Counted from the first letter of the stretch, positions 1-5,873 are shown. The stretch: DNA of 6,663 bases from JBFFXF01 sp041569895 (GCA_041569895.1 JBFFXF010000352.1:1-6663), one strand, 5' to 3'. Notes: generated by a model from the letters alone, not told the origin. Translations and numbers: made by a program.

Positions 1-2
1 CG

Positions 3-125
3 GAGGAGGTGCGCACGGCGTTGCGGGTGGCGATCGCCTGGGGGTACATCGAGGAGGCGCGGGTCGCACGGGCACTGGATCGGATCGACCGGTTTCAGGC
101 CATGGTCTCGAAGCTGACGCGGTGA
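3..125 (+). CDS. Four-helix-bundle protein (23S rRNA IVP-like), C-terminal end only
   Basis: The left edge of the window cuts this gene; 40 residues and a TGA stop remain, read from base 3 (bases 1-2 belong to a split codon). The tail contains the stretch ALRVAIAWGYIEEA, then an amphipathic helix ending AMVSKLTR. A GY[IV] turn between two helices, followed by a last helix with a short basic end, is typical of the small four-helix-bundle proteins related to the 23S rRNA intervening-sequence protein, which are common in high-GC delta-proteobacterial and myxobacterial genomes. Their molecular role is poorly known; the family forms pentameric bundles. A strong hairpin terminator begins about 24 bases after the stop, so this gene probably ends its own transcription unit and is unrelated to the genes to the right. 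Seen: the coding tail and stop. Inferred: the family, from a short fragment, so another small helical protein cannot be excluded. Confidence 0.6.
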   Translation, partial: EEVRTALRVAIAWGYIEEARVARALDRIDRFQAMVSKLTR

Positions 126-148
126 CCCTTAAGCAGGAGCCGCGGCGC

Positions 149-183
149 GTACGGGCAGGCGGGACGCGCTCGCCTGCCCGTGT
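149..183 (+). terminator. Hairpin terminator after the four-helix-bundle gene
   Basis: ACGGGCAGGCG (151-161) and CGCCTGCCCGT (171-181) are perfect reverse complements, giving an 11-bp GC-rich stem with a 9-base loop; two G-T wobble pairs (149/183 and 150/182) can lengthen it. The 3' side runs into TGTTGTTC, a U-rich but interrupted tail. Position and shape fit an intrinsic terminator for the gene ending at 125. The tail is weaker than the classical U run. Confidence 0.75.
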
Positions 184-284
184 TGTTCGTCTCGGCGAAC
201 CTCACTCGCGGTGGGATCTGCCGAGTCGACGCGGCGGCCCGGAACAACCGCGATTTCGAGGGTGAAACGCCAGGAAGGGACCTG

Positions 285-331
285 CGTTTTTGCAACTGTC
301 GGGCGACTCCGATTCCGTCGTTGCAAAAACG
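285..331. repeat. Perfect 12-bp inverted repeat around a hexamer-like loop
   Basis: CGTTTTTGCAAC (285-296) and GTTGCAAAAACG (320-331) are exact reverse complements separated by 23 bases. The arms are strikingly A/T-rich against the surrounding DNA. The loop contains GACTCCGATTCCG, the same hexamer type that fills the gaps of this window. The hexamer-rich region begins immediately to the right (CCCGTG units from 334). It could be a transcribed hairpin, a protein-binding palindrome, or the end structure of a small mobile repeat; nothing decides between these. Confidence 0.8.
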
Positions 332-333
332 TA

Positions 334-354
334 CCCGTGCCCGTGCCCGTTCCC
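334..354. repeat. CCCGTG hexamer tract
   Basis: Two exact CCCGTG units (334-339, 340-345), a CCCGTT variant (346-351) and a final CCC. It is the first of several 6-bp-period tracts of different sequence in this gap and abuts the right arm of the inverted repeat ending at 331. Confidence 0.7.
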
Positions 355-402
355 AAAAGCGCCCGTCGTGATTGACAGAACTCGCTGGACGACGCCAAGA
401 CC

Positions 403-432
403 GTCACGGTCACGGTCACGGTCACGGTCACG
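403..432. repeat. GTCACG hexamer tandem repeat, five exact copies
   Basis: Five uninterrupted GTCACG units, followed by decayed CACGGC/CACGGT relatives to about 460. Exact copies suggest recent slippage expansion compared with the degenerate tracts on either side. Confidence 0.9.
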
Positions 433-540
433 GCACACGGTCCACGGCACACGGCCACCGTCCAGGCCAGGGTTGGGCCCGTGCTCGTGCTCCGTATCCG
501 TGTTCCGTCTCCGTTGTCGTTACCGTCGCCGTGCGACAGA

Positions 541-610
541 GAACCGATACCGATTCCGATACCGATTCCGATGCCGATGCCGATGCCGACTCCGACCTCC
601 GACTCCGACC
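541..610. repeat. CCGATN/CCGACN hexamer tract
   Basis: About ten consecutive 6-bp units of the form CCGAT[A/T/G] then CCGACT/CCGACC, with alternating CCGATA and CCGATT units at the left and CCGATG units in the middle. The same unit family fills element B at 5617-5757 on the + strand and, as TCGGNA, element A at 2260-2350. Confidence 0.85.
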
Positions 611-690
611 TCTGGTCTCCGATCTCCGATCTCCGATCTCTGGTCTCTGACCTCTGGTCTCTGACCTCTGGTCTCTGGTCTCCGTCTCCG
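611..690. repeat. 7-bp and 14-bp period tract (CTCTGRY family)
   Basis: Three GATCTCC-type heptamers (621-641, the last ending in T) run into a 14-bp unit CTCTGGTCTCTGAC present at 638-651 and 652-665, with a third, one-base-different and truncated copy at 666-678. It ends in CTCCGT units to about 690. The change from a 6-bp to a 7-bp period within one tract is visible directly. On the minus strand it reads GAGACCAGAGG, similar to the GAGACAGAGGAC units in element B. Confidence 0.85.
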
Positions 691-759
691 TCCCGAGGAC
701 GAGGACGGGGGGCACGAATCCCTTGAGAACCTCCCTCCGACCCCCCATCCTGTGCTCTC

Positions 760-2124
760 ATGTCCGAGTCGCGCTGGTTCGTCCATCTCGCGGTCCTCGC
801 GCTGCTGCTCCTGCCGCACGGCGCGCGGGCGCAGGATCTCGCGGAGACATCGGTGGCGCCCCCGGGGGCGGTGCTCGAGCCGCCGACCGTCGACTGGGAC
901 CTCGCCGGGTTCGACGTCGAGCTCGGTCCGACCGATGGGCTCGTGGTGCGTGACGGCGACGGCGAGAGGGTGCTGCACGCGGGTGGCGTCGTGGTGGGTG
1001 ACGTCGTCATCTACGACGACCGCAACCAGCGCGATTCCGGGGCGCGCATCGATCGCGCCGTGCTGCGGTTTGAGGGATCCCTGTGGCAGCTCGACTGGCG
1101 GGTCGCTCCGGACCTCAAGGGGATCGACACGCGGGGCGGTTTCGATGAGGCGTGGATCGCCTGGGCGATGCCGGAGCGATTCGTGCGCGTCTCGGCGGGG
1201 TTGATGGAGGTGCCCCTGTCGATCGAGCACACCATTCCGGAGGAGGAGCTCGCGTTCGCCGGGTACGCGTTTCCGCCCTATCTCGCAGCGCGCACCGATC
1301 TCGTGCTCCGCGTCGATGGCGAGGTGCTCGACGGGCTCTTCTACTACGACCTGTCGATCTCCGCCGGCGAGGGCTTCACGCGCTTCGGCGAGAGGGTCAC
1401 CGGCAGCCAGTTCAACGCCCGCACGGTGATTTACCCGTTTCGCCCGCTGGACGTCACGGTCGAGGGGCTCGGGTACACGGTGCCGCTCGTGTCGGGAATC
1501 TACTTCTCCCTCGGCTACTCCTACACCGACGACTTCGAGGGACCGCTCGAGGTCGGCCACCCGTTCCGCAACAAGCTCTTCAAGGTGGATCGCTTCGAGG
1601 CCTCGGACGCCGAGTTCATCCACCTCGGGTACGGCGCGGACCTCGGGCCGTTCGCGCTCTTTCACGAGTTCGTCTTCGGCGGCTACAGCGACGTCGAGCT
1701 CCCCGGCGGCGGCGAGGAGACACTCGACGACCAGGTGACCGCCTGGGCGCTCTCCGGGTCGTGGATGATCACCGGCGAGCACTACGACTCGCGCCCCTAC
1801 GGCCTCCGCACCGGCCGACTGCGAACGGCGCCGCGCGGGCCGCTCTTCTGGGGCAAGGACAGGTCGGGCCCCGGCGCCTTCGAGCTTGCCGTGCGCTACT
1901 CCAACGGCGACATCGATCGCGACTTCTTCCTGCTCGGCTTCACCGACTTCACCACCAGCTCGCAGGAGTTCCGCACCTTCTCCGCGGCGCTCAACTGGTA
2001 CCCGATCGAGAACCTCCGCGCGACCTTCCAGGTGGTGCGCACCATCGCGGACCAGTTCCCGGCCGCGTTCGATTCCCACGGGCGGGACACGTCGTATTTG
2101 TTCAGGGTGCAGTATTCGTTCTGA
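760..2124 (+). CDS. Outer-membrane beta-barrel porin, phosphate-selective porin O/P-like
   Basis: The 454-residue product starts with a signal peptide: a short polar start, a hydrophobic core (residues 6-18, VLALLLLP) and an ARA cleavage site before Gln25. The rest lacks hydrophobic helices and alternates strands with Gly/Asp/Ser turns. The region DRAVLRFEGSLWQLDWRV (98-115), FDEAWIAWAMPERFVRVSAG (128-147), and MEVPLSIE (149-156) follows the pattern of the OprP/OprO porin family; the C-terminal part (AFELAVRYSNGDID, 373-386; ALNWYPIENLRATF, 410-423) matches its last strands. It ends in SYLFRVQYSF, with the terminal aromatic residue expected for recognition by the BAM assembly machinery. It probably forms a channel in the outer membrane; phosphate specificity is not established. 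The ATG is the only possible start after the in-frame TGA at 724-726, although no Shine-Dalgarno precedes it. It stands alone between repeat-filled gaps, so it is probably monocistronic. Confidence 0.8.
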   Translation: MSESRWFVHLAVLALLLLPHGARAQDLAETSVAPPGAVLEPPTVDWDLAGFDVELGPTDGLVVRDGDGERVLHAGGVVVGDVVIYDDRNQRDSGARIDRAVLRFEGSLWQLDWRVAPDLKGIDTRGGFDEAWIAWAMPERFVRVSAGLMEVPLSIEHTIPEEELAFAGYAFPPYLAARTDLVLRVDGEVLDGLFYYDLSISAGEGFTRFGERVTGSQFNARTVIYPFRPLDVTVEGLGYTVPLVSGIYFSLGYSYTDDFEGPLEVGHPFRNKLFKVDRFEASDAEFIHLGYGADLGPFALFHEFVFGGYSDVELPGGGEETLDDQVTAWALSGSWMITGEHYDSRPYGLRTGRLRTAPRGPLFWGKDRSGPGAFELAVRYSNGDIDRDFFLLGFTDFTTSSQEFRTFSAALNWYPIENLRATFQVVRTIADQFPAAFDSHGRDTSYLFRVQYSF

Positions 2125-2130
2125 CGGGCC

Positions 2131-2386
2131 TTGTTTTCGTGCTCGTGCTCGTCCTCGTCGTCGTCCTCGATTACCGTCCAGAGCGCGACCGAAGCTCGAC
2201 GGGGACGGGAACGCAGATTGCCGCAGATTACGCAGATTGATGAGGACCCGGGCTCGGTCGTCGGAATCGGAATAATCGGAATCGGTATCGGAGATCGGTC
2301 TCTGTCCTCCGTCTCGGTCATCGGAGTCGGAATCGGACGTCGGACTCGGCCACCGCTCGAGGACGAGGACGAGGACGAGGAGGAGG
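2131..2386 (+). repeat. Composite intergenic repeat element A
   Basis: The element begins just after the porin stop with CGTGCTCGTGCTCGTCCTCG-type hexamers (2138-2170), continues with an approximately 80-bp unique-looking core (2161-2240), then TCGGNA hexamers (from about 2260), a GGTCTCTGTCCTCCGTCTCGG tract (2297-2317, overlapping in phase with the hexamers), more TCGGNN hexamers, and ends in CTCGAGGACGAGGACGAGGA repeats (2357-2385). The two ends are imperfect reverse complements of each other. Element B has the same parts in the same order on the opposite strand. No transposase or conserved protein is encoded. The boundaries are approximate. Confidence 0.8.
2161..2240 (+). repeat. Shared core of the composite element, copy A, with three CGCAGATT octamers
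   Basis: This 80-bp block matches the reverse complement of 5761-5839 at 69 of 80 aligned columns, with one single-base gap (hand count). Its 3' end carries CGCAGATT at 2212-2219, 2222-2229 and 2231-2238, spaced 10 and 9 bases, then TGA. The longest uninterrupted match between copies is CCGCAGATTACGCAGA. I recall ATCTGCGTAATCTGCGG-type motifs as dispersed intergenic repeats in several bacterial phyla, but this comes from memory and was not searched. Confidence 0.88.
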
Positions 2387-2503
2387 GCCGAGCGCGAGCC
2401 GCCGGTTCCCGACCGCCGAAACCCCCCCGGACCAGACTGGAAAACCAACAACGTTTCTGTCATAGAGTACGCTTCTCGTCGTCCACTGTTCGGGATACAG
2501 CCT
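2387..2503 (+). promoter_or_regulatory. Probable leader and promoter region of purL
   Basis: This is the only non-repetitive DNA between the porin and purL. It contains the least GC-rich stretch nearby (2438-2470, including GGAAAACCAACAACGTTTC and CATAGAGTAC), which would suit a promoter. I find no good -35/-10 pair with normal spacing; TAGAGT at 2463-2468 is a possible -10 without a matching -35. The call rests on position and base composition only. Confidence 0.3.
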
Positions 2504-5500
2504 GTGAACGCGTCGTCGTCTTCTTCAGTGGCTCTATGGACGCTCGAGGTCGCGTCCCGGGATGCTCTCGGGGCGCCGGCCGGGTCGGGTCGGGATCCGC
2601 GTGGGCGGGCGGTCGAGGCCGAGATCCGCTCGCTCGGGTGGCGTGACCCGCCGGGGGTGGTGGTCACGGCGCTCTACTTCGTCCGTGATCCCTCGGGCGC
2701 CGTGCCGCGAGAGCGGATCGAGGAGGCGGCGCGGGTGCTCTTCTCGGATCCGGTGACGCAGACGTGCGCCATCAGCGTCGCGCGGGATGGCGGCCAGGGA
2801 GATGGCGCCCAGGAAGACGTCGCCGGCAGCGGTGGCGAGCGGGGCGCGGCGCTCCGCGAGACCGCCTCGCACCGGGCGACGGTGCTCAAGCGGGCCGGCG
2901 TGATGGATCCGGTCGAGGCCTCGGCGATCCGCGGGCTCGCGGACCTCGAGATCGAGGGCGTCGAGGTGCGCACGGCGGAGCGGTTCTACTTCTTCGGTCG
3001 CGAGCTCGGCGCGGACGAGCGCGAGATGCTCGCGGCGAAGGTGCTCTCGAACCCGGTGATCGAGGAGGTCTGCTGGGACGACGAGCCGGTGGCGCCTCCG
3101 TTCGCGGTCGGCGGCGGGTCGGGTGCGGGACGGCGGGACGTGCGCCTCGCGGGGCTCGACGACGCCGCGCTGCTCGAGGTCAGCCGACAGGGACAGCTGT
3201 CGCTCAACCTCGAGGAGATGCGCGCCATCGAGAGCCACTTCGCCGGGCTCGGGCGCGACCCGACGGAGGCCGAGCTCGAGACGCTCGCCCAGACGTGGAG
3301 CGAGCACTGCTGCCACAAGACGTTCACCGGACTGATCGAGCATCGCCGGGTCGAGCCGGGCGGCGCCGAGAAGGTCGAGCGCGTCGACAACCTCCTTCGC
3401 GAGACCATCCGTCGCGCCACCGACGAGGTCGCGGCGCCGTGGTGTCTCTCGGTCTTCCACGACAACGCGGGCGTCATCGCGCTCGACGACGAGCTCGGCA
3501 TCTCGTTCAAGGTCGAGACGCACAACCATCCCTCGGCGATCGAGCCCTACGGCGGCGCCGGCACCGGGATCGGCGGCGTCATCCGCGACACGCTCGGAAC
3601 CGGGCTCGGGGCGCGGCCGATCGTCAACACCGACGTCTTCTGTTTCGGCCCCCCGGACCTGCCGTGGGATCGTCTGCCGCCCGGCGCCCTGCACCCGTTG
3701 CGCGTGCTCCGCGGCGTCGTCTCGGGCGTGCGCGACTACGGCAACCGCATGGGCATCCCGACGGCGAGCGGCGCGCTCTACTTCGACGAGCGCTACGTCG
3801 GCAATCCTCTCGTCTTCTGCGGCAGCGTCGGCGTCATCCCGCGTGACGCGATCGAGAAGGAGGTGCGGCCGGGCGATCGCATCTACGTCCTCGGCGGTCG
3901 CACCGGACGCGACGGCATCCACGGCGCGACGTTCTCGTCGGTGGAGCTCACGGAGGAATCCGAGGTGGTGTCGAGCGGCGCCGTCCAGATCGGCAATGCG
4001 ATCACCGAGAAGAAGGTCCTCGACGTCCTCCTGCAGGCTCGCGATCGGCGGCTCTTCCGCGCCGTCACCGATTGCGGCGCCGGCGGCTTCTCGAGCGCGG
4101 TCGGCGAGATGGGCAGTGACTGCGGCGCGCGCGTCCAGCTCGACCGCGCCCCGCTGAAGTACCAGGGGCTGAGCGCGACGGAGATCTGGATCTCGGAGGC
4201 GCAGGAGCGCATGGTCCTCGCGGTGCCTCCCGGGAACGCGGACGAGCTCGAGGCGCTGGCGCGCGCCGAGGACGTCGAGTGCGTCTTCATCGGCGAGTTC
4301 ACCGACACCGGACGTCTCGCGCTCTTCCACGGCGAGGAGCAGGTCGGGGACCTGTCGATGGAGTTCCTCCACGAGGGCCGTCCGCGCACGCCGATCGCCT
4401 CGGTGTACCGCGTGCCGGCCGTCGAGCCGGCGCGCTATCCCGCCGGCGTCGGACCGGGCGCCGCGCTCCACGCGCTTCTCGCCGCGCCGAACATCGCCTC
4501 GAAGGAGTGGGTCATCCGGCAGTACGATCACGAGGTGCAGGGGCAGTCCGTGCTCAAGCCGCTCCAGGGGCCGGGGCGCGATGGACCGGGCGACGCGGTG
4601 GCCTTCACGCCGCGCGTCGACTCGGACCGCGCCATCGTCATCGCGTGCGGCATGAATCCGTGCTACGGCGACCTCGATCCGTACCGCATGGCGCTCTCGG
4701 CGGTCGACGAGGCGGTGCGCAACATCGTCGCGGCGGGCGGCGATCCGGGTCGCGTCGCGCTGCTCGACAACTTCGCATGGGGCAACACGCGCCGCCCGGA
4801 GATCCTCGGCGGCCTGGTCGAGGCGGCGCGCGGCTGTCGCGATGCGGCGATCGGGCTCGGCGCTCCGTTCATCTCGGGAAAGGACAGCCTCAACAACGAG
4901 TTCCAGGCCGGCGGCGAGGCGATCAACATCCCGCCGAGCCTGTTGATCTCGTCGATCTCCGTGATCGACGACGCGCACGGGCTCGTGTCGATGGACCTCA
5001 AGGCGGCCGGCAACGCGCTGATTCTCGTCGGCGAGACCCTCGAGGAGCTCGGCGGCAGCCACTACTTCCGTCACTGCGGCGGCCGCGGAGGGCAGGCGCC
5101 GGGCGTCGACCTTCCCCGCGCGCGACGGCTCTTCGCGCGCGTCTTCGGGGCGATTCGCGGGGGCCTGATCGCCTCGGCGCACGACCCGAGCGAGGGCGGC
5201 CTCGCCGTCGCCGTCGCCGAGATGGCGTTCGCCGGCCGCGTCGGCGCCGAGCTCGCGTGCGCGGACGTGCCGGGCGCCCGGGCGATCGACCGCGACGACG
5301 CGGTGCTCTTCTCGGAGTCGAACAGCCGGCTCCTCCTCGAGGTCCGACCGGAGCACGTCGATCCGGTGCTCGAGGGGTTCACGGACCTCCCGGCGGCGGT
5401 GGTCGGCAGAACGATCGAGGAACGGCGGCTGCGCGTGCGCGGGCGCGATGGGAGTGTGGTGATCGATGAGGATCTCGATGACCTGAGACGGAGCTGGAAA

Positions 5501-5527
5501 CGGTTGAGTGAGTGGCTGGTGCAGTGA
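2504..5527 (+). CDS. purL: Phosphoribosylformylglycinamidine synthase, fused PurS-PurL subunit
   Basis: Synthetase part of FGAM synthase: FGAR + ATP + ammonia (from PurQ) gives FGAM in cytosolic de novo purine synthesis. The 1007-residue protein is longer than Bacillus-type PurL (about 740) and shorter than the one-chain enzyme (about 1300). Two PurS-like units come first: residues 11-90, ending LFSDPVTQ, and 126-191, with LKRAGVMDP and VLSNPVIEE. An Ala/Gly/Glu-rich linker joins them. PurL motifs follow: TWSEHCCHKTF (264-274), VETHNHPSAIEPYGGAGTG (337-355), DCGAGGFSSAVGEMG (523-537), SEAQERM (564-570), QYDHEVQG (673-680), APFISGKDSLNN (787-798) and AHDPSEGGLAVAVAEMAF (892-909), so both halves look intact. 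There is no glutaminase domain; purQ supplies it. The start is uncertain: GTG 2504 is the most upstream start and has a weak GGGA (2492-2495), but GTG 2528 gives MALWTLEV, closer to a usual PurS N-terminus. Neither has a strong Shine-Dalgarno. Confidence 0.95.
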   Translation: MNASSSSSVALWTLEVASRDALGAPAGSGRDPRGRAVEAEIRSLGWRDPPGVVVTALYFVRDPSGAVPRERIEEAARVLFSDPVTQTCAISVARDGGQGDGAQEDVAGSGGERGAALRETASHRATVLKRAGVMDPVEASAIRGLADLEIEGVEVRTAERFYFFGRELGADEREMLAAKVLSNPVIEEVCWDDEPVAPPFAVGGGSGAGRRDVRLAGLDDAALLEVSRQGQLSLNLEEMRAIESHFAGLGRDPTEAELETLAQTWSEHCCHKTFTGLIEHRRVEPGGAEKVERVDNLLRETIRRATDEVAAPWCLSVFHDNAGVIALDDELGISFKVETHNHPSAIEPYGGAGTGIGGVIRDTLGTGLGARPIVNTDVFCFGPPDLPWDRLPPGALHPLRVLRGVVSGVRDYGNRMGIPTASGALYFDERYVGNPLVFCGSVGVIPRDAIEKEVRPGDRIYVLGGRTGRDGIHGATFSSVELTEESEVVSSGAVQIGNAITEKKVLDVLLQARDRRLFRAVTDCGAGGFSSAVGEMGSDCGARVQLDRAPLKYQGLSATEIWISEAQERMVLAVPPGNADELEALARAEDVECVFIGEFTDTGRLALFHGEEQVGDLSMEFLHEGRPRTPIASVYRVPAVEPARYPAGVGPGAALHALLAAPNIASKEWVIRQYDHEVQGQSVLKPLQGPGRDGPGDAVAFTPRVDSDRAIVIACGMNPCYGDLDPYRMALSAVDEAVRNIVAAGGDPGRVALLDNFAWGNTRRPEILGGLVEAARGCRDAAIGLGAPFISGKDSLNNEFQAGGEAINIPPSLLISSISVIDDAHGLVSMDLKAAGNALILVGETLEELGGSHYFRHCGGRGGQAPGVDLPRARRLFARVFGAIRGGLIASAHDPSEGGLAVAVAEMAFAGRVGAELACADVPGARAIDRDDAVLFSESNSRLLLEVRPEHVDPVLEGFTDLPAAVVGRTIEERRLRVRGRDGSVVIDEDLDDLRRSWKRLSEWLVQ

Positions 5528-5538
5528 GTGGCTCGTGC
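5507..5538 (+). repeat. 16-bp tandem duplication across the purL stop codon
   Basis: AGTGAGTGGCTGGTGC (5507-5522) is directly followed by AGTGAGTGGCTCGTGC (5523-5538), 15 of 16 bases identical. The purL stop TGA (5525-5527) lies in the second copy; the first copy reads through the same bases in another frame and encodes the C-terminal SEWLV. Element B begins right after it. Confidence 0.85.
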
Positions 5539-5625
5539 CCCTCCTCGTGCTCGTGCTCGTCCTCGTCCTCGAAGCGTCGTCGAGACCGAGAGCGAGACAG
5601 AGGACAGAGACAGAGGACCGATACC

Positions 5626-5700
5626 GATGACCGACTCCGACTCCGACTCCGATGACCGACTCCGACTCCGACTCCGATGACCGATTCCGACTCCGACTCC
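5626..5700. repeat. 25-bp tandem repeat, three copies, inside element B
   Basis: Units at 5626-5650 and 5651-5675 are identical, and 5676-5700 differs at one base (C to T). Each unit is GATGA, then three CCGACT hexamers, then CC, so it is four hexamers plus one base, and the period breaks the 6-bp register by one each time. It is a higher-order repeat built from the hexamer tract. Confidence 0.9.
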
Positions 5701-5760
5701 GATTCCGACTCCGGTGCCGACTCCGATGCCGATAGCCGATGCCGATGACCGATACCGATC

Positions 5761-5839
5761 TCAGTCTGCGTAATCTGCGGACATCTGCGTTGCCGTTCTC
5801 GTCGAGTTCGACCGCGCTCTCGACGGTGATCGAGGACGA
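5761..5839 (-). repeat. Shared core of the composite element, copy B
   Basis: Reverse complement of the core at 2161-2240, 69 of 80 aligned columns identical with one single-base gap. The three octamers read, on the minus strand, CGCAGATG (5789-5782), CGCAGATT (5779-5772) and CGCAGACT (5770-5763), with the same spacing of 10 and 9 as copy A. The middle octamer and its flanks are the most conserved part. Confidence 0.88.
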
Positions 5840-5868
5840 GGACCGGGACCGGGACCGAGTCCGGGAAC

Positions 5869-5873
5869 GGAGG
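5869..5873 (+). promoter_or_regulatory. Shine-Dalgarno of purQ
   Basis: GGAGG lies five bases before the ATG at 5879 and fixes that start over the out-of-frame ATG at 5884. It is the only strong ribosome-binding site in the window and sits immediately after the last GGGACC-like hexamers of element B. Confidence 0.85.

Larger units (their letters stand above)
184..759. other. Long gene-free gap filled with short-period repeats
   Basis: No convincing gene lies here. Frames stay open on both strands because 6-bp repeats rarely create stops, and their translations are dipeptide repeats (for example runs of Gly-Ile or Arg-Asp), with no start signal or family resemblance. From about 331 to 690 the DNA is dominated by 6-bp-period tracts of changing sequence (CCCGTG, GTCACG, CCGTNN, CCGATN), then by 7/14-bp-period CTCTGRY tracts, ending in CGAGGACGAGGACG (694-707). 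Read on the minus strand the order (CGTCCTCGTCCTCG, then GAGACCAGAGG-like tract, then TCGGNA hexamers) resembles the outer half of the composite elements near 2131 and 5541, but I do not find their core here. The porin promoter must lie in this gap, but I see no convincing -10/-35 pair. Confidence 0.7.
5541..5863 (-). repeat. Composite intergenic repeat element B, inverted relative to A
   Basis: On the + strand the element begins with CTCCTCGTGCTCGTGCTCGT and CCTCGTCCTCGAAG (5541-5574), followed by GAGACAGAGGAC units (5594-5605 and 5607-5618, period 13), a long CCGANN hexamer tract (5617-5757), the shared core (5761-5839), and GGGACC-type hexamers (to about 5863). GTCCTCGTCCTCGA (5558-5571) and TCGAGGACGAGGAC (5830-5843) are perfect 14-bp reverse complements near the two ends. 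Parts and order match element A read on the other strand; the hexamer sequence beyond the core differs (GGTCCC here, GTGCTC in A). It fills almost the entire gap between purL and purQ. Confidence 0.8.

Noticed and set aside
372..377. TTGACA, a perfect -35 box
   Set aside because: No -10-like hexamer lies 16-18 bases downstream, and the site is almost 390 bp from the porin start.
129..1010. Minus-strand frame encoding Gly-Ile and Thr-Val dipeptide runs
   Set aside because: The runs are direct translations of CCGATN and GTCACG hexamers, and its N-terminal part is antisense to the porin. A 6-bp repeat gives a dipeptide repeat in every frame, so an open frame is no evidence of coding.
2131..2386. 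Element A as an insertion sequence
   Set aside because: It is too short and has no transposase frame; its end complementarity comes from simple repeats, and I see no target-site duplication.
2445..2460. PurR-box-like sequence upstream of purL (AACGTTT centre)
   Set aside because: Only about six of eleven fixed positions of the E. coli PurR consensus match, and the arms are not symmetrical.
520..2667. Open frame of 715 codons on the minus strand over the porin and both of its flanking gaps
   Set aside because: It lies opposite the porin and its ends are dipeptide repeats produced by the hexamer tracts; no family motif is visible.
5626..5700. CRISPR-like spacing in element B
   Set aside because: The 25-bp units are directly adjacent with no unique spacers between them.
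331..5863. Hexamer tracts as strand-polarised signals (KOPS or uptake-sequence type)
   Set aside because: CCGATN units lie on the + strand in two gaps and on the - strand in the third, so there is no common polarity within this window.
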